64,000 nt of DNA from Streptomyces antimicrobicus (lineage in GTDB: Bacteria > Actinomycetota > Actinomycetes > Streptomycetales > Streptomycetaceae): assembly GCF_020532625.1 (NCBI RefSeq), contig NZ_JAJAUY010000010.1, positions 1 to 64,000 on the forward strand, written 5' to 3'. The notes beneath the pieces are model-generated. The model saw only the letters and a program-made list of their open reading frames with translations, ran no database searches and was not told where the DNA came from. The translations under genes and the position numbers were made by a program. Position 1 is the stretch's first letter. Every line of letters begins with the position of its first letter. This document shows, piece after piece, positions 22,208 to 34,705 of this stretch.

Positions 22208-22518
22208 CAGATGTCCTCACCCGTGCGCTTGGCAACGCGGATCTTGTTGCCCTCTTCGTCGAAGCGGTAACCGACGCGGGTGACGACCTTCTTGCCGTCC
22301 TTCTCCACGACCAGCTGAACGTTCGAAACGTGGACGGGGGCCTCGGTGATCACGATGCCGCCGGCCTGGTTCGGACCAGCCTTGGTGTGCTTCTTGACCC
22401 GGTTGACACCCTCGACGAGGACGCGGTTCTCAGCCGGCAGGGCCTGGATGACCTTGCCCTGCTTGCCCTTGTCCTTGCCGGTGATGACCTGGACCAGGTC
22501 GCCCTTCTTGATCTTCAT
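22207..22518 (-). CDS. rplX: 50S ribosomal protein L24
   Basis: L24 (uL24) is 103 residues. The KOW motif lies at the N-terminus ([19 protein letters not shown]), followed by [10 protein letters not shown]. It starts 2 nt after the rplN stop. Confidence 0.97.
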   Translation of the reverse strand: MKIKKGDLVQVITGKDKGKQGKVIQALPAENRVLVEGVNRVKKHTKAGPNQAGGIVITEAPVHVSNVQLVVEKDGKKVVTRVGYRFDEEGNKIRVAKRTGEDI

Positions 22519-22520
22519 GC

Positions 22521-22889
22521 TTACAGCACCTCCGGCGCGAGCGAGATGATCTTCATGAACTTCTTCTCGCGCAGCTCACGGCCGACCGGGCCGAAGATGC
22601 GGGTGCCGCGAGGGTCGCCGTCGTTCTTCAGAATGACGGCGGCGTTCTCGTCGAAGCGGATGTACGAGCCGTCCTGGCGGCGGCGCTCCTTGACGGTGCG
22701 AACGATGACCGCCTTGACGACGTCACCCTTCTTCACGTTGCCACCGGGGATCGCATCCTTGACGGTGGCGACGATGACGTCACCGATGCCCGCGTAGCGG
22801 CGACCCGAACCACCGAGAACACGGATGCAAAGGATCTCCTTGGCACCAGTGTTGTCGGCGACGCGAAGTCGCGACTCCTGCTGGATCAC
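22521..22889 (-). CDS. rplN: 50S ribosomal protein L14
   Basis: L14 (uL14) is 122 residues at the subunit interface, starting [16 protein letters not shown] and ending with [15 protein letters not shown]. It opens a new translational group after a strong hairpin at 22918-22955. Confidence 0.98.
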   Translation of the reverse strand: MIQQESRLRVADNTGAKEILCIRVLGGSGRRYAGIGDVIVATVKDAIPGGNVKKGDVVKAVIVRTVKERRRQDGSYIRFDENAAVILKNDGDPRGTRIFGPVGRELREKKFMKIISLAPEVL

Positions 22890-22917
22890 GTCTATCTCCT
22901 GTTTGTCTGCCGGTTCC

Positions 22918-22955
22918 CGGCAGGGGCTTCACCCTTTCAGGTGAGGCCCCTGCCG
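22918..22955 (-). terminator. strong hairpin between rpsQ and rplN inside the S10/spc cluster
   Basis: CGGCAGGGGCTTCACC pairs with GGTGAGGCCCCTGCCG (16 bp with a single G-U-type pair) around a 6-nt loop. It is 42 nt after rpsQ and 29 nt before rplN, the classical S10/spc boundary. The minus strand continues GGAACCGGCAGAC rather than a U tract, so attenuation or RNA processing is as likely as full termination. Confidence 0.75.
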
Positions 22956-22996
22956 AGCCTGGCGGAACGAATCCGAGGGAAGGCCCCTCGAACTAA

Positions 22997-23278
22997 TTAC
23001 TTGGCCTTCTCGAGGATCTCGACGACGCGCCACCGCTTCGTGGCGGACAGCGGCCGGGTCTCCATCAGGAGGACGCGGTCGCCGATGCCGGCGGCGTTCT
23101 GCTCGTCGTGCGCCTTGAGCTTGTTGGTACGGCGGATGACCTTGCCGTACAGCGCGTGCTTGACACGGTCCTCGACGGCGACGACGACGGTCTTGTCCAT
23201 CTTGTCGCTGACGACCAGACCCTCACGGGTCTTGCGGAAACCGCGCTCGATCTTCTCAGTCACGTTCTTCTCGCTCAT
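22997..23278 (-). CDS. rpsQ: 30S ribosomal protein S17
   Basis: S17 (uS17) is 93 residues, an OB-fold protein. It contains [14 protein letters not shown], and [19 protein letters not shown]. Its start overlaps the rpmC stop by one base. It is the last gene of the S10 transcript before the hairpin. Confidence 0.97.
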   Translation of the reverse strand: MSEKNVTEKIERGFRKTREGLVVSDKMDKTVVVAVEDRVKHALYGKVIRRTNKLKAHDEQNAAGIGDRVLLMETRPLSATKRWRVVEILEKAK

Positions 23279-23502
23279 CAGGCGTTCTCCACCGTCTCGA
23301 TGCCGAGCTCGCGCTCGTGCATCAGGGTGTAGATCCGGGCGATGTCCTTGCGGACGGCCTTGAGCCGGCCGTTGTTCTCGAGCTGTCCGGTCGCCGCCTG
23401 GAAGCGGAGCTTGAACAGCTCTTCCTTGGCCTCACGCAGCTTGGCAACGAGCTCCTCGTTGCCCAGCTCACGCAGCTCCGACGCCTTGGTACCGGCCGCC
23501 AT
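23278..23502 (-). CDS. rpmC: 50S ribosomal protein L29
   Basis: L29 (uL29) is 74 residues, located at the peptide exit tunnel. It contains [22 protein letters not shown]. The ATG at 23502 is chosen over the preceding GTG because it forms the same one-base TGATG overlap with the rplP stop that recurs through this cluster. Confidence 0.96.
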   Translation of the reverse strand: MAAGTKASELRELGNEELVAKLREAKEELFKLRFQAATGQLENNGRLKAVRKDIARIYTLMHERELGIETVENA

Positions 23503-23921
23503 CACGACTCACCTGCCTCGCGCTTGACGATCCGGCACTTCATCGGCAGCTTGTGGGCCGCACGAGTCAGAGCCTCACGCGCAATCTTCTCGTTCGGGTA
23601 GGACAGCTCGAACATGACCCGACCCGGGTGCACGTTCGCGACCCACCACTCCGGGGAACCCTTACCGGAACCCATGCGGGTCTCGGCGGGCTTCTTCGTG
23701 AGCGGGCGGTCCGGGTAGATGTTGATCCAGACCTTGCCGCCACGCTTGATGTGACGGGTCATCGCGATACGAGCGGACTCGATCTGGCGGTTGGTGACGT
23801 ACGCCGGCGTCAGGGCCTGGATGCCGTACTCGCCGAATGCCACCTCAGTGCCACCCTTGGCCATGCCGCGGCGCTTGGGGTGGTGCTGCTTGCGGTGCTT
23901 GACCCTACGAGGGATCAGCAT
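23502..23921 (-). CDS. rplP: 50S ribosomal protein L16
   Basis: L16 (uL16) is 139 residues and lies near the peptidyl transferase centre. It begins [15 protein letters not shown], and has [12 protein letters not shown] and W-V-A-N-V-H-P-G-R. It is 5 nt after rpsC. Confidence 0.98.
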   Translation of the reverse strand: MLIPRRVKHRKQHHPKRRGMAKGGTEVAFGEYGIQALTPAYVTNRQIESARIAMTRHIKRGGKVWINIYPDRPLTKKPAETRMGSGKGSPEWWVANVHPGRVMFELSYPNEKIAREALTRAAHKLPMKCRIVKREAGES

Positions 23922-23926
23922 GTCGG

Positions 23927-24760
23927 TCAGGCCTCCGTTCCGGTGCTCTCGGCCGGAGCAGCGGCAGCGGCCTCGGCCTTGGGGGCCTCGGCAGCAGCGG
24001 TCTGCTGCGGCTTGCGGCCGCCACGGCCGCCACGCTCGCCACCGCGGCCACCACGACCGGCGGGGCGGTCAGCGCCACCACGGGCCGGGCGGTTACCCGC
24101 ACGGGCCGCAGCGTTCTCGGCGCGGACCTCGGCGATGTTCTTGACGTCGCCCTTGTAGATCCAGACCTTCACGCCGATGCGGCCGAAGGTGGTCTTGGCC
24201 TCGAAGAAGCCGTACTCGACGTTCGCGCGCAGCGTGTGCAGCGGCACACGACCCTCGCGGTAGAACTCCGAGCGGGACATCTCGGCGCCGCCGAGACGGC
24301 CACCACACTGGATCTTGATGCCCTTGGCGCCGGCCTTCATGGCGGACTGCATGCTCTTGCGCATGGCCCGACGGAAGGAGACGCGGGAGGAGAGCTGCTC
24401 GGCAACGGCCTGGGCCACGAGCTGAGCGTCGACCTCGGGGTTCTTGACCTCGAGGATGTTCAGCTGGACCTGCTTGCCGGTGAGCTTCTCGAGGTCGCCG
24501 CGGATGCGGTCGGCCTCGGCGCCACGGCGGCCGATGACGATGCCCGGGCGGGCGGTGTGGATGTCCACGCGGACACGGTCACGGGTGCGCTCGATCTCAA
24601 CCTTCGAGATGCCGGCGCGCTCCATGCCGGACGTCATCATCCGACGGATGGCGACGTCTTCCTTGACGTAGTCCTTGTACAGCTTGTCGGCGTACCAGCG
24701 CGACTTGAAGTCGGTGGTGATGCCGAGCCGGAACCCGTGCGGGTTTACCTTCTGGCCCAT
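23927..24760 (-). CDS. rpsC: 30S ribosomal protein S3
   Basis: S3 (uS3) is 277 residues and forms part of the mRNA entry tunnel. It starts [13 protein letters not shown] and has the KH motif I-G-R-R-G-A-E-A near 77-84. Beyond about residue 215 there is a Gly/Arg/Ala-rich low-complexity tail ([13 protein letters not shown]) typical of actinobacteria. It overlaps rplV by one base. Confidence 0.98.
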   Translation of the reverse strand: MGQKVNPHGFRLGITTDFKSRWYADKLYKDYVKEDVAIRRMMTSGMERAGISKVEIERTRDRVRVDIHTARPGIVIGRRGAEADRIRGDLEKLTGKQVQLNILEVKNPEVDAQLVAQAVAEQLSSRVSFRRAMRKSMQSAMKAGAKGIKIQCGGRLGGAEMSRSEFYREGRVPLHTLRANVEYGFFEAKTTFGRIGVKVWIYKGDVKNIAEVRAENAAARAGNRPARGGADRPAGRGGRGGERGGRGGRKPQQTAAAEAPKAEAAAAAPAESTGTEA

Positions 24761-25107
24761 TACCGGGTTCCTTCCTTGCTGCTGACGACCACGGTGATGT
24801 GGGAGGTCCGCTTGCGGATCCGGTAGGCACGGCCCTGGGCGCGCGGACGGAACCGCTTCAGGGTCGGGCCCTCGTCAACAAACGCCTCGCTGATGAAGAG
24901 CGAGGAGGCGTCCGTGTGGTTGTAGTTGTGCGCGGCGTTGGCGATGGCGCTGTCGAGCACCTTGCCGACCGGCACAGACGCGGCCTGCGGGGCGAAACGC
25001 AGGACCGCCTGGGCCTCCGTGGCGTCCATGCCACGGATGAGGTCCACCACACGGCGGGCCTTCATGGGCGTGACGCGGATGTACCGCGCCTGGGCCCTGG
25101 CTTCCAT
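24760..25107 (-). CDS. rplV: 50S ribosomal protein L22
   Basis: L22 (uL22) is 115 residues; its beta hairpin lines the nascent-peptide exit tunnel. It has [12 protein letters not shown] and the [19 protein letters not shown] hairpin with no visible macrolide-resistance alteration. The ATG at 25107 gives [12 protein letters not shown]; an in-frame upstream extension is spurious. Confidence 0.97.
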   Translation of the reverse strand: MEARAQARYIRVTPMKARRVVDLIRGMDATEAQAVLRFAPQAASVPVGKVLDSAIANAAHNYNHTDASSLFISEAFVDEGPTLKRFRPRAQGRAYRIRKRTSHITVVVSSKEGTR

Positions 25108-25150
25108 GGTTGTCCCTTCGGTGTAAGTCATAGTCGTTCCCACCCCGCGA

Positions 25151-25432
25151 TTAGCGGCGCTTCGACTTCCGGTCGTCCTTGACGTGGCCGCGGAAGGTGC
25201 GAGTCGGCGAGAACTCGCCGAGCTTGTGGCCGACCATGGACTCGGTGACGAACACCGGGACATGGGTCTTGCCGTTGTGCACCGCGATCGTGTGGCCCAG
25301 CATGGCCGGGACGATCATCGAGCGACGGGACCAGGTCTTGATGACGTTCTTGGTGCCGGCTTCGTTCTGGGCGTCCACCTTCTTGATGAGGTGGTCGTCG
25401 ACGAAGGGCCCCTTCTTGAGACTGCGCGGCAT
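25151..25432 (-). CDS. rpsS: 30S ribosomal protein S19
   Basis: S19 (uS19) is 93 residues in the 30S head. It begins [15 protein letters not shown] and contains [16 protein letters not shown]. It follows rplB by 12 nt. Confidence 0.98.
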   Translation of the reverse strand: MPRSLKKGPFVDDHLIKKVDAQNEAGTKNVIKTWSRRSMIVPAMLGHTIAVHNGKTHVPVFVTESMVGHKLGEFSPTRTFRGHVKDDRKSKRR

Positions 25433-25444
25433 CTAAACCCGCTC

Positions 25445-26281
25445 CTAGCGCTTCTTGTTCGTCTTGCGGCGGCGGACGATGTACTTGTTCGACGCCTTCT
25501 TGGGCGAACGAGTACGGCCTTCCTTCTGACCCCACGGGGACACCGGGTGGCGACCACCGGAGGTCTTGCCCTCACCACCACCGTGCGGGTGGTCGACCGG
25601 GTTCATGGCGACACCGCGAACGGTCGGGCGGACGCCCTTCCAGCGCATGCGGCCGGCCTTGCCCCAGTTGATGTTCGACTGCTCGGCGTTGCCGACCTCG
25701 CCGACGGTGGCGCGGCAGCGCACGTCGACCAGGCGGATCTCACCGGACGGCATACGGAGGTGCGCCATGGCACCTTCCTTCGCCAGCAGCTGCACGGAGG
25801 CACCCGCGGAACGGGCGAACTTGGCGCCACCACCGGGACGGAGCTCGATCGCGTGGATCGTGGTACCGACCGGGATGTTGCGCAGCGCCAGGTTGTTGCC
25901 GGGCTTGATGTCGGCCGTCGGGCCGTTCTCGATCCGGTCGCCCTGGTTCAGGCCGCGCGGAGCGATGATGTAGCGCTTCTCGCCGTCCGCGTAGTGCAGG
26001 AGGGCGATGCGCGCGGTGCGGTTGGGGTCGTACTCGATGTGCGCGACCTTGGCCGGCACGCCGTCCTTGTCGTGACGACGGAAGTCGATGACACGGTAGG
26101 CGCGCTTGTGTCCGCCACCCTGGTGGCGAACGGTCACACGACCGGCGTTGTTACGGCCGCCCTTGCTGTGCAGGGGACGGACCAGCGACTTCTCCGGCGT
26201 GGACCGCGTGATCTCGACAAAGTCGGCGACGCTGGAGCCACGACGGCCCGGAGTCGTCGGCTTGTACTTGCGGATACCCAT
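25445..26281 (-). CDS. rplB: 50S ribosomal protein L2
   Basis: L2 (uL2) is 278 residues and is required for subunit association and peptidyl transferase activity. It has the conserved [17 protein letters not shown] block with the functional His near 230, and begins [14 protein letters not shown]. It follows rplW by 39 nt. Confidence 0.98.
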   Translation of the reverse strand: MGIRKYKPTTPGRRGSSVADFVEITRSTPEKSLVRPLHSKGGRNNAGRVTVRHQGGGHKRAYRVIDFRRHDKDGVPAKVAHIEYDPNRTARIALLHYADGEKRYIIAPRGLNQGDRIENGPTADIKPGNNLALRNIPVGTTIHAIELRPGGGAKFARSAGASVQLLAKEGAMAHLRMPSGEIRLVDVRCRATVGEVGNAEQSNINWGKAGRMRWKGVRPTVRGVAMNPVDHPHGGGEGKTSGGRHPVSPWGQKEGRTRSPKKASNKYIVRRRKTNKKR

Positions 26282-26320
26282 TTCTCAGTCCTCGTCCGAT
26301 ATTCGGACCAGGGCGCTCCG

Positions 26321-26641
26321 TTAGGAGGCCTGGCCGAAGATGTCGATACGGTCGCCCTCGGCAAGGGTCACGATGGCGCGCTTGGTGTTGGCGCGCTTAC
26401 CGAAACCGGTGCGGGTGCGCTTGCGCTTGCCCTGGCGGTTGATCGTGTTCACCCCGGCGACCTTGACCGAGAAGACCGCCTCGACGGCCTGCTTGATCTG
26501 GGTCTTGTTGGCGCGGGGGTCGACGATGAACGTGTACTTGTTCTCGTCCAGCAGCGCGTAGCTCTTCTCGGAGACAACCGGGCGGACAAGGATGTCGCGC
26601 GGGTCCGTGAAGGTCTTGCTGGTGATCGTGGCGTCAGACAT
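26321..26641 (-). CDS. rplW: 50S ribosomal protein L23
   Basis: L23 (uL23) is 106 residues and sits at the tunnel exit, the docking site for trigger factor and SRP. It has [13 protein letters not shown] and [17 protein letters not shown]. Its ATG at 26641 overlaps the rplD stop by one base, which also fixes the start. Confidence 0.97.
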   Translation of the reverse strand: MSDATITSKTFTDPRDILVRPVVSEKSYALLDENKYTFIVDPRANKTQIKQAVEAVFSVKVAGVNTINRQGKRKRTRTGFGKRANTKRAIVTLAEGDRIDIFGQAS

Positions 26642-27291
26642 CAGCCCTCGTTCCCTTCGGTCTCGGCGGCCTTGGGGCCAGACACGAAGGACTCGAAAGC
26701 GGCCTGGGTGAAGACCACGTCGTCGGAGACGAGCACGTCGTACGTGTTCAGCTGGCCCGGCTCCAGGATGTGCACCTGGGGCAGGTTGCGGGCGGACAGC
26801 CACGCCAGCTCGTCAGAGCGCTCGGCGACCAGGAGCAGGTTCTTGCGCTCCGAGATCTTGCCGAACAGCGTCTTGGCGGCCTTGGTGGAGGCGGCACCCT
26901 CGACCACGCCGGAGACGACGTGGATGCGGGAGTGACGGGCCCGGTCGGTGAGGGCGCCACGCAGGGCGGCGGCCTTCATCTTCTTGGGGGTCCGCTGCGA
27001 GTAGTCACGCGGCACGGGACCGTGGACGACGCCACCGCCGGCGAACTGCGGAGCGCGGGTCGAACCCTGACGGGCGCGGCCGGTGCCCTTCTGGCGGTAC
27101 GGCTTCTTGCCACCACCACGGACCTCGCCACGCGTCTTGACCTTGTGCGTGCCCTGACGGGCGGCGGCCAGCTGCGCGACGACGACCTGGTGGATCAGCG
27201 GAACGCTGACCTTGGCGTCGAAGATCTCGGCCGGGAGCTCGACGGTCCCGGTCTTGTCGCCGGCAGGCGACAGAATGTCAATGGTGCTCAT
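26641..27291 (-). CDS. rplD: 50S ribosomal protein L4
   Basis: L4 (uL4) is 216 residues. Its extended loop ([15 protein letters not shown] near 68-82) reaches the exit tunnel, and in E. coli L4 represses the S10 operon. The N-terminus carries a short Thr/Val segment before the core. It follows rplC by 5 nt. Confidence 0.98.
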   Translation of the reverse strand: MSTIDILSPAGDKTGTVELPAEIFDAKVSVPLIHQVVVAQLAAARQGTHKVKTRGEVRGGGKKPYRQKGTGRARQGSTRAPQFAGGGVVHGPVPRDYSQRTPKKMKAAALRGALTDRARHSRIHVVSGVVEGAASTKAAKTLFGKISERKNLLLVAERSDELAWLSARNLPQVHILEPGQLNTYDVLVSDDVVFTQAAFESFVSGPKAAETEGNEG

Positions 27292-27296
27292 AGTCC

Positions 27297-27941
27297 TCAG
27301 GCCCCCTTGGCCGCGGTGCGGACCAGGACGAGGCCGCCGTTCGGACCAGGAACCGCGCCCTTGATGAGCAGCAGGCCCTTCTCCGCGTCAACGGCGTGAA
27401 CGGTCAGGTTCTGGGTGGTGACCCGCTCGTTGCCCATGCGGCCAGCCATGCGGAGGCCCTTGAACACACGGCCCGGGGTGGCGCAGCCACCGATGGAACC
27501 GGGAGAGCGGTGCTTGCGCTGCGTGCCGTGTCCGGCGCCCAGACCACGGAAGTTGTGGCGCTTCATGACACCGGCGAAGCCCTTGCCCTTGCTCTTGCCG
27601 GTGACGTCGACCTTGACGCCGGCCTCGAACACCTGGGCGGTGATCTCCTGGCCGAGCGTGTACTCGCTGGCGTCGGAGGTGCGGATCTCCACCAGGTGGC
27701 GGCGCGGGGTGACGTCGGCCTTGGCGAAGTGGCCCTTGAGGGGCTTGTTCACCTTGCGCGGGTCGATCTCGCCGAAGGCGATCTGGACCGACTCGTAGCC
27801 GTCGATGTCATTGGTACGGACCTGGGTGACGACGCAGGGCCCGGCCTTGACGACGGTGACCGGGACGACACGGTTGTTCTCGTCCCAGACCTGGGTCATG
27901 CCGAGCTTCTCGCCCAGGACGCCCTTGATCTGCTTAGCCAT
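27297..27941 (-). CDS. rplC: 50S ribosomal protein L3
   Basis: L3 (uL3) is 214 residues and initiates 50S assembly. It begins [17 protein letters not shown] and contains the [14 protein letters not shown] loop that approaches the peptidyl transferase centre. It follows rpsJ by 14 nt. Confidence 0.98.
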   Translation of the reverse strand: MAKQIKGVLGEKLGMTQVWDENNRVVPVTVVKAGPCVVTQVRTNDIDGYESVQIAFGEIDPRKVNKPLKGHFAKADVTPRRHLVEIRTSDASEYTLGQEITAQVFEAGVKVDVTGKSKGKGFAGVMKRHNFRGLGAGHGTQRKHRSPGSIGGCATPGRVFKGLRMAGRMGNERVTTQNLTVHAVDAEKGLLLIKGAVPGPNGGLVLVRTAAKGA

Positions 27942-27955
27942 CTTCTCCGCGCCTC

Positions 27956-28264
27956 TCAGAGCTTGATCTCGATGTCGACGCCGGCCGGAAGGTCCAGGCG
28001 CATCAGCGAGTCAACGGTCTTGGGCGTCGGGTCGAGGATGTCGATCAGGCGCTTGTGCGTGCGCATCTCGAAGTGCTCGCGCGAGTCCTTGTACTTGTGC
28101 GGCGACTTGATGACGCAGTACACGTTCTTCTCAGTGGGCAGCGGCACCGGGCCCGCGACCGACGCACCAGTGCGGGTCACCGTCTCGACGATCTTCTTCG
28201 CCGAGGAGTCGATGACCTCGTGGTCGTAGGCCTTGAGCCGGATGCGGATCTTCTGTCCCGCCAT
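27956..28264 (-). CDS. rpsJ: 30S ribosomal protein S10
   Basis: S10 (uS10) is 102 residues. It contributes to the 30S head and also pairs with NusB in antitermination and links NusG to the ribosome. It begins [15 protein letters not shown] and has the I[14 protein letters not shown] loop. It is the first gene of the S10 operon, behind a leader of several hundred bases with a good promoter at 28658-28685 and the 26-nt element shared with rpsL. Confidence 0.98.
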   Translation of the reverse strand: MAGQKIRIRLKAYDHEVIDSSAKKIVETVTRTGASVAGPVPLPTEKNVYCVIKSPHKYKDSREHFEMRTHKRLIDILDPTPKTVDSLMRLDLPAGVDIEIKL

Positions 28265-28335
28265 GGCTACTCAGTAGTCCTTTGTCTAGTGAAACGCTCT
28301 GGAACTCGGTCGGCTGCGCTTCCGCGCCGCCTCCC

Positions 28336-28361
28336 TCCGACCCACGCGGTCGGGCGTGTCG
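28336..28361 (-). promoter_or_regulatory. 26-nt leader element shared with the rpsL leader (copy 1)
   Basis: This stretch is identical over 26 nt to 34538-34563 upstream of rpsL. On the transcribed sense strand it contains CCGACC-GCGTG-GGTCGG, a 6-bp stem with a 5-nt loop. In both leaders AGTTCCAG follows a little further downstream (about 40 nt here, about 5 nt at rpsL), so a common RNA or DNA signal for ribosomal protein genes is likely. Confidence 0.7.
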
Positions 28362-28657
28362 CACTCCCGCTCAGAAAATTCCCATACGGAAACTCCCTGC
28401 ATCAGGGGTTGCGGCCCGCCAGGGCCACGCTTCGGGGGAGAGACACCCACCGAGTGCCTGGTCGGCACCCCGCCCACGCTTCCCGGAAGATTCCCGTACG
28501 TCCGCCCCAGTGCTGCCCCGAGGGGCAGGTAAAGGCGACGAGTACTGTGGGACTCGCTTCCGGTCCTCCCGGCGGGAGGCGCGCAGCATCGGCACTCAAC
28601 CGAGCAACCCCGACAGTCTGCCATACGAGACATGTAGTGCGCCAATCGGGGCCGAAG

Positions 28658-28685
28658 AGAATACCCCGCGCGGTGATGAGGTCAA
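28658..28685 (-). promoter_or_regulatory. probable housekeeping promoter of the S10 operon
   Basis: On the minus strand TTGACC (28685 to 28680) and TATTCT (28663 to 28658) are separated by 16 nt. Both are close to the HrdB/sigma-70 consensus TTGACA/TATAAT. The site lies just after the terminator of the upstream gene and about 390 nt before rpsJ. Confidence 0.65.
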
Positions 28686-28707
28686 ACCACGGCGCGCGGG
28701 TCGCCCC

Positions 28708-28736
28708 CCAGGGGCCGGCGGTCCGGCGGCCCCTGG
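28708..28736 (-). terminator. hairpin after the unknown membrane-protein gene
   Basis: CCAGGGGCC pairs perfectly with GGCCCCTGG around an 11-nt loop, 17 nt after the stop codon. It insulates the unknown gene from the S10 promoter. Confidence 0.65.
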
Positions 28737-28752
28737 AGGACCGGGGGCACCC

Positions 28753-29961
28753 CTAGGTGCGGCTCACCACGCCGCAGCCGTCCATCCCGTTCCGGTCCAG
28801 CGTCCTGCTGCGGTCGTACGGGTCGACCGGCGGGCCGGAGGGCGTCGGGCCGCCGGTGGGCGCCGCACCCCGCCGCAGCGGCGGGTGCAGGAACCCGTCG
28901 GAGGTGTCGCAGGAGCCGTTGGCGTGCTCGTACTGGACGCTCCCCACCCAGAGCTTGCCGGCCGTGCCCTCCCACTTGCGGCTGTCGGCGACGGTGAAGG
29001 TGATCTGCCGCCGCACGACCGTCCGCTCCACCGCGGTGCCGCCCGGCTCGACCACGGGGTACACGAACGTGTAGTCCGCCACCACCTGGGCCTGGCCGTG
29101 GGTCTCCCCGGGCCTCAGCTCTATGTGCCCGCGCACCTTCACCACCGGGCCGGCCGGCTGCGCCTCGGTGGGCTTGAACCGGGTGAACAGCGTCAGCGCG
29201 TTGTCGGTGGCCGTCGGCTGCTCCAGCCCCTTCTCGACCTCGCTCTTGAACTCCTTGTTCAGCGGGTCCAGCAGCGCCAGCGCGGCCCCGGGCCGCTCAC
29301 CGCGCAGCGTGGCGGGGTCCAGGTTGGCCGCGACGAGGAACTCCTTGACCCGGGCCAGCTGGGCGGCGATCGCCTCCTGGGAGACCCCGCCCACGGCCTT
29401 GGCCTCGGGCAGCTCGATCCCGGCGGCCCCGTCGGCCCACTGGAGGGCCGGGGAGCCGCGGAAGGGGTCCGACGGGGTGCCCCGGTCCGGCGCGGTCTGC
29501 TCGGGCGCCCGGCTGGGCCGTGCGGTCTCGGCGGGCAGCGGCGTACGGTCTCCCCCGCCCTTGCCCACCAGTCGGTCGATCAGCAGCTCCGGCCGCAGGG
29601 CGATCAGCGCCAGCCCGGCGATCAGCAGCAGGATCAGGACGGTGCGGACCGGACCGGGCCTGCGCCGGCCCTCCAGCTCCTGCCAGGCCGGCCCGGTGCG
29701 CCACCCCTCGGGCTCGCTCCGTACGGCCTTCGGCGTGCGCCGCCACCGGCCGCGGCGTGCGGCGCGGGCGCGCTCCTCGTCCTCGCGCCGCAGCCGCTCG
29801 GTCACCATCCGCGCCCGCGCCGACGGCTCCTTGGGCGCGCTCCCCTGCTCCGACTCGGCCCGCGCCACGAACGCGGCCCACTCCTCGTCGCTCACGGACG
29901 GCCGCCCGTCGTTCGTTCCCACCGCTGTGCGTCCCCACCCTTGTCTGTCATGGTCATGCAT
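28753..29961 (-). CDS. conserved single-pass membrane protein of unknown function
   Basis: This protein is 402 residues from the ATG at 29961. It has a cytoplasmic Arg/Glu-rich segment with predicted helix (about residues 20-95), one hydrophobic segment (about 102-125, [15 protein letters not shown]) and a large extracytoplasmic domain of about 270 residues ending in a Pro/Gly-rich tail. The domain contains a [10 protein letters not shown] segment and two cysteines near the C-terminus (C-D-T-S-D-G and G-C-G-V). No enzyme motif is recognised. It sits alone between tuf1 and rpsJ with hairpins on both sides, so it is a separate transcription unit. An envelope role is only inferred from topology. 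Confidence 0.7.
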   Translation of the reverse strand: MHDHDRQGWGRTAVGTNDGRPSVSDEEWAAFVARAESEQGSAPKEPSARARMVTERLRREDEERARAARRGRWRRTPKAVRSEPEGWRTGPAWQELEGRRRPGPVRTVLILLLIAGLALIALRPELLIDRLVGKGGGDRTPLPAETARPSRAPEQTAPDRGTPSDPFRGSPALQWADGAAGIELPEAKAVGGVSQEAIAAQLARVKEFLVAANLDPATLRGERPGAALALLDPLNKEFKSEVEKGLEQPTATDNALTLFTRFKPTEAQPAGPVVKVRGHIELRPGETHGQAQVVADYTFVYPVVEPGGTAVERTVVRRQITFTVADSRKWEGTAGKLWVGSVQYEHANGSCDTSDGFLHPPLRRGAAPTGGPTPSGPPVDPYDRSRTLDRNGMDGCGVVSRT

Positions 29962-30044
29962 CGCGGAGCATCTCACGCCGTGACCGAGGGGCCCTCCCCC
30001 GCCCCGGTGGCCGCCCCCCGCCCCGGTGCCGGCCCCGGCAACGC

Positions 30045-30090
30045 GAAGGGGCCCCGTCCCGCCGCCGAAGCGGTGGGACGGGGCCCCTTC
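30045..30090 (-). terminator. strong terminator after tuf1
   Basis: GAAGGGGCCCCGTCCC and GGGACGGGGCCCCTTC form a perfect 16-bp stem around a 14-nt loop. It lies 45 nt after the tuf1 stop and marks the end of the str operon. Confidence 0.9.
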
Positions 30091-30134
30091 AGGAGCTCTG
30101 GAGAGCTACCAGGTCAGACCTGCAAGCAAGGAAC

Positions 30135-31328
<1,194 letters not shown>

Positions 31329-31400
31329 TGGGGTCCTCCTGTGGAGTGGTTCTGTACGCCTTACTCATCGGCGCCAGGTGATCTTTGCTGGAATGCCGGC

Positions 31401-31441
31401 CCTCCGGGGCAACGAAAGTGTTGCTCCCGTTGCCCCAGAGG
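31401..31441 (-). terminator. hairpin between fusA and tuf1
   Basis: CCTC-GGGGCAACG pairs with CGTTGCCCC-AGAGG across a 13-nt loop. It lies 36 nt after fusA and may give partial termination, with a separate tuf1 promoter in the 70 nt that follow. Confidence 0.7.
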
Positions 31442-31477
31442 CTCCGGTGACAAGCCTAAAGCGTGTACTCGGGAGAG

Positions 31478-33604
<2,127 letters not shown>

Positions 33605-33643
33605 GTCGGCTCAGTCTTCTCTCGGTCTCGATGGGGGTTGCGA

Positions 33644-34114
33644 CTACCAGCGGTAGTGCGCGAAGGCCTTGTTGGACTCGGCCATCTTGTGCGTGTCCTC
33701 ACGCTTCTTGACCGAAGCGCCGAGGCCGTTCGAGGCGTCCAGCAGCTCGTTCATGAGGCGCTCGGTCATGGTCTTCTCGCGGCGGGCGCGGGAGTACCCG
33801 ACCAGCCAGCGCAGCGCGAGGGTGGACTGACGGCCGGGCTTGACCTCGACCGGGACCTGGTAGGTCGCGCCACCGACACGGCGGGACTTGACCTCGAGGG
33901 ACGGCTTGACGTTCTCCAGCGCGCGCTTCAGCGTGATGACCGGGTCGTTGCCGGTCTTCTCGCGGAGGCCTTCCATGGCGCCGTAGACGATGCGCTCGGC
34001 GGTGGAGCGCTTGCCGTTCAGGAGGATCTTGTTGATGAGCGAGGTCACCAGAGGAGAACCGTAGACCGGGTCGATGATGACCGGGCGCTTCGGGGCGGGG
34101 CCCTTACGAGGCAT
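33644..34114 (-). CDS. rpsG: 30S ribosomal protein S7
   Basis: S7 (uS7) is 156 residues and organises the 30S head at the E site. It begins [11 protein letters not shown] and contains [14 protein letters not shown] and [15 protein letters not shown]. Two nucleotides separate it from the rpsL stop. Confidence 0.98.
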   Translation of the reverse strand: MPRKGPAPKRPVIIDPVYGSPLVTSLINKILLNGKRSTAERIVYGAMEGLREKTGNDPVITLKRALENVKPSLEVKSRRVGGATYQVPVEVKPGRQSTLALRWLVGYSRARREKTMTERLMNELLDASNGLGASVKKREDTHKMAESNKAFAHYRW

Positions 34115-34116
34115 TC

Positions 34117-34488
34117 TTACTTCTCCTTCTTGGCGCCGTAGCGGCTGCGGGCCTGCTTGCGGTTCTTGACAGCCTGCGTGTCAAGCGCACCGCGGATGAT
34201 CTTGTAACGAACACCCGGCAGGTCCTTCACACGGCCACCTCGCACGAGCACGATGGAGTGCTCCTGCAGGTTGTGCCCCTCACCCGGGATGTAGGCCGTG
34301 ACCTCGATGCCCGAGGTCAGACGCACACGCGCGACCTTACGGAGGGCCGAGTTCGGCTTCTTCGGGGTGGTGGTGAACACACGCGTGCAGACACCACGAC
34401 GCTGAGGGGAAGAGTTCAGCGCGGGCGTCTTCGTCTTCTCGACCTTGTCCTGCCGGCCCTTTCGGACCAGCTGCTGGATCGTAGGCAC
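34117..34488 (-). CDS. rpsL: 30S ribosomal protein S12
   Basis: S12 (uS12) is 123 residues and controls decoding accuracy. The start is a GTG at 34488 with GGAGAAG just upstream, giving [11 protein letters not shown]. The streptomycin-critical lysines in T-P-K-K-P-N-S-A and R-V-K-D-L-P-G-V-R are both present, so the allele looks wild type. It is the first gene of the str operon, about 180 nt behind a consensus-like promoter that overlaps the end of rfbB. Confidence 0.98.
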   Translation of the reverse strand: MPTIQQLVRKGRQDKVEKTKTPALNSSPQRRGVCTRVFTTTPKKPNSALRKVARVRLTSGIEVTAYIPGEGHNLQEHSIVLVRGGRVKDLPGVRYKIIRGALDTQAVKNRKQARSRYGAKKEK

Positions 34489-34537
34489 TACTTCTCCGGT
34501 TTCTGTGTGCCGTTCAGTAAAGCTAACCTGGAACTTT

Positions 34538-34563
34538 TCCGACCCACGCGGTCGGGCGTGTCG
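34538..34563 (-). promoter_or_regulatory. 26-nt leader element shared with the rpsJ leader (copy 2)
   Basis: This stretch is identical to 28336-28361, 50-75 nt upstream of the rpsL GTG. The sense strand can form a 6-bp CCGACC/GGTCGG stem. AGTTCCAG follows within about 5 nt, then a T-rich stretch. Its position downstream of the predicted rpsL promoter places it in the 5' untranslated RNA. Confidence 0.7.
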
Positions 34564-34676
34564 GACCCGGACACTTCCGCGAAGTGCGGAAACGTACAAG
34601 GATCGCGGTGGCTGATACGGTCACGGGCGGTTCATGGACACGCTCGTGACGGGGCACACCCCAGGCACAAGGTCTG

Positions 34677-34705
34677 AGCGTACCTACCGCACTCACTCCG
34701 GTCAA
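34677..34705 (-). promoter_or_regulatory. probable rpsL (str operon) promoter overlapping the rfbB stop codon
   Basis: On the minus strand TTGACC (34705 to 34700) and TACGCT (34682 to 34677) are separated by 17 nt. The -35 box includes the rfbB stop codon region, so the str promoter is embedded at the 3' end of the preceding gene. This predicts a leader of about 185 nt on the rpsL mRNA. Confidence 0.65.

Larger units (their letters stand above)
28265..28752 (-). other. S10 operon leader and promoter region (no gene seen)
   Basis: These 488 nt lie between rpsJ and the upstream unknown gene. They hold, in the direction of transcription, a terminator hairpin for the upstream gene, a sigma-70-type promoter, roughly 390 nt of leader, and a 26-nt element 72-97 nt before the rpsJ ATG. 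I see no open frame with coding character. AAAGGA lies about 14 nt before the rpsJ start. Confidence 0.7.

Noticed and set aside
34117-34488. Possible streptomycin-resistance mutation in rpsL
   Set aside because: Both critical lysines are present in T-P-K-K-P-N-S and R-V-K-D-L-P-G.
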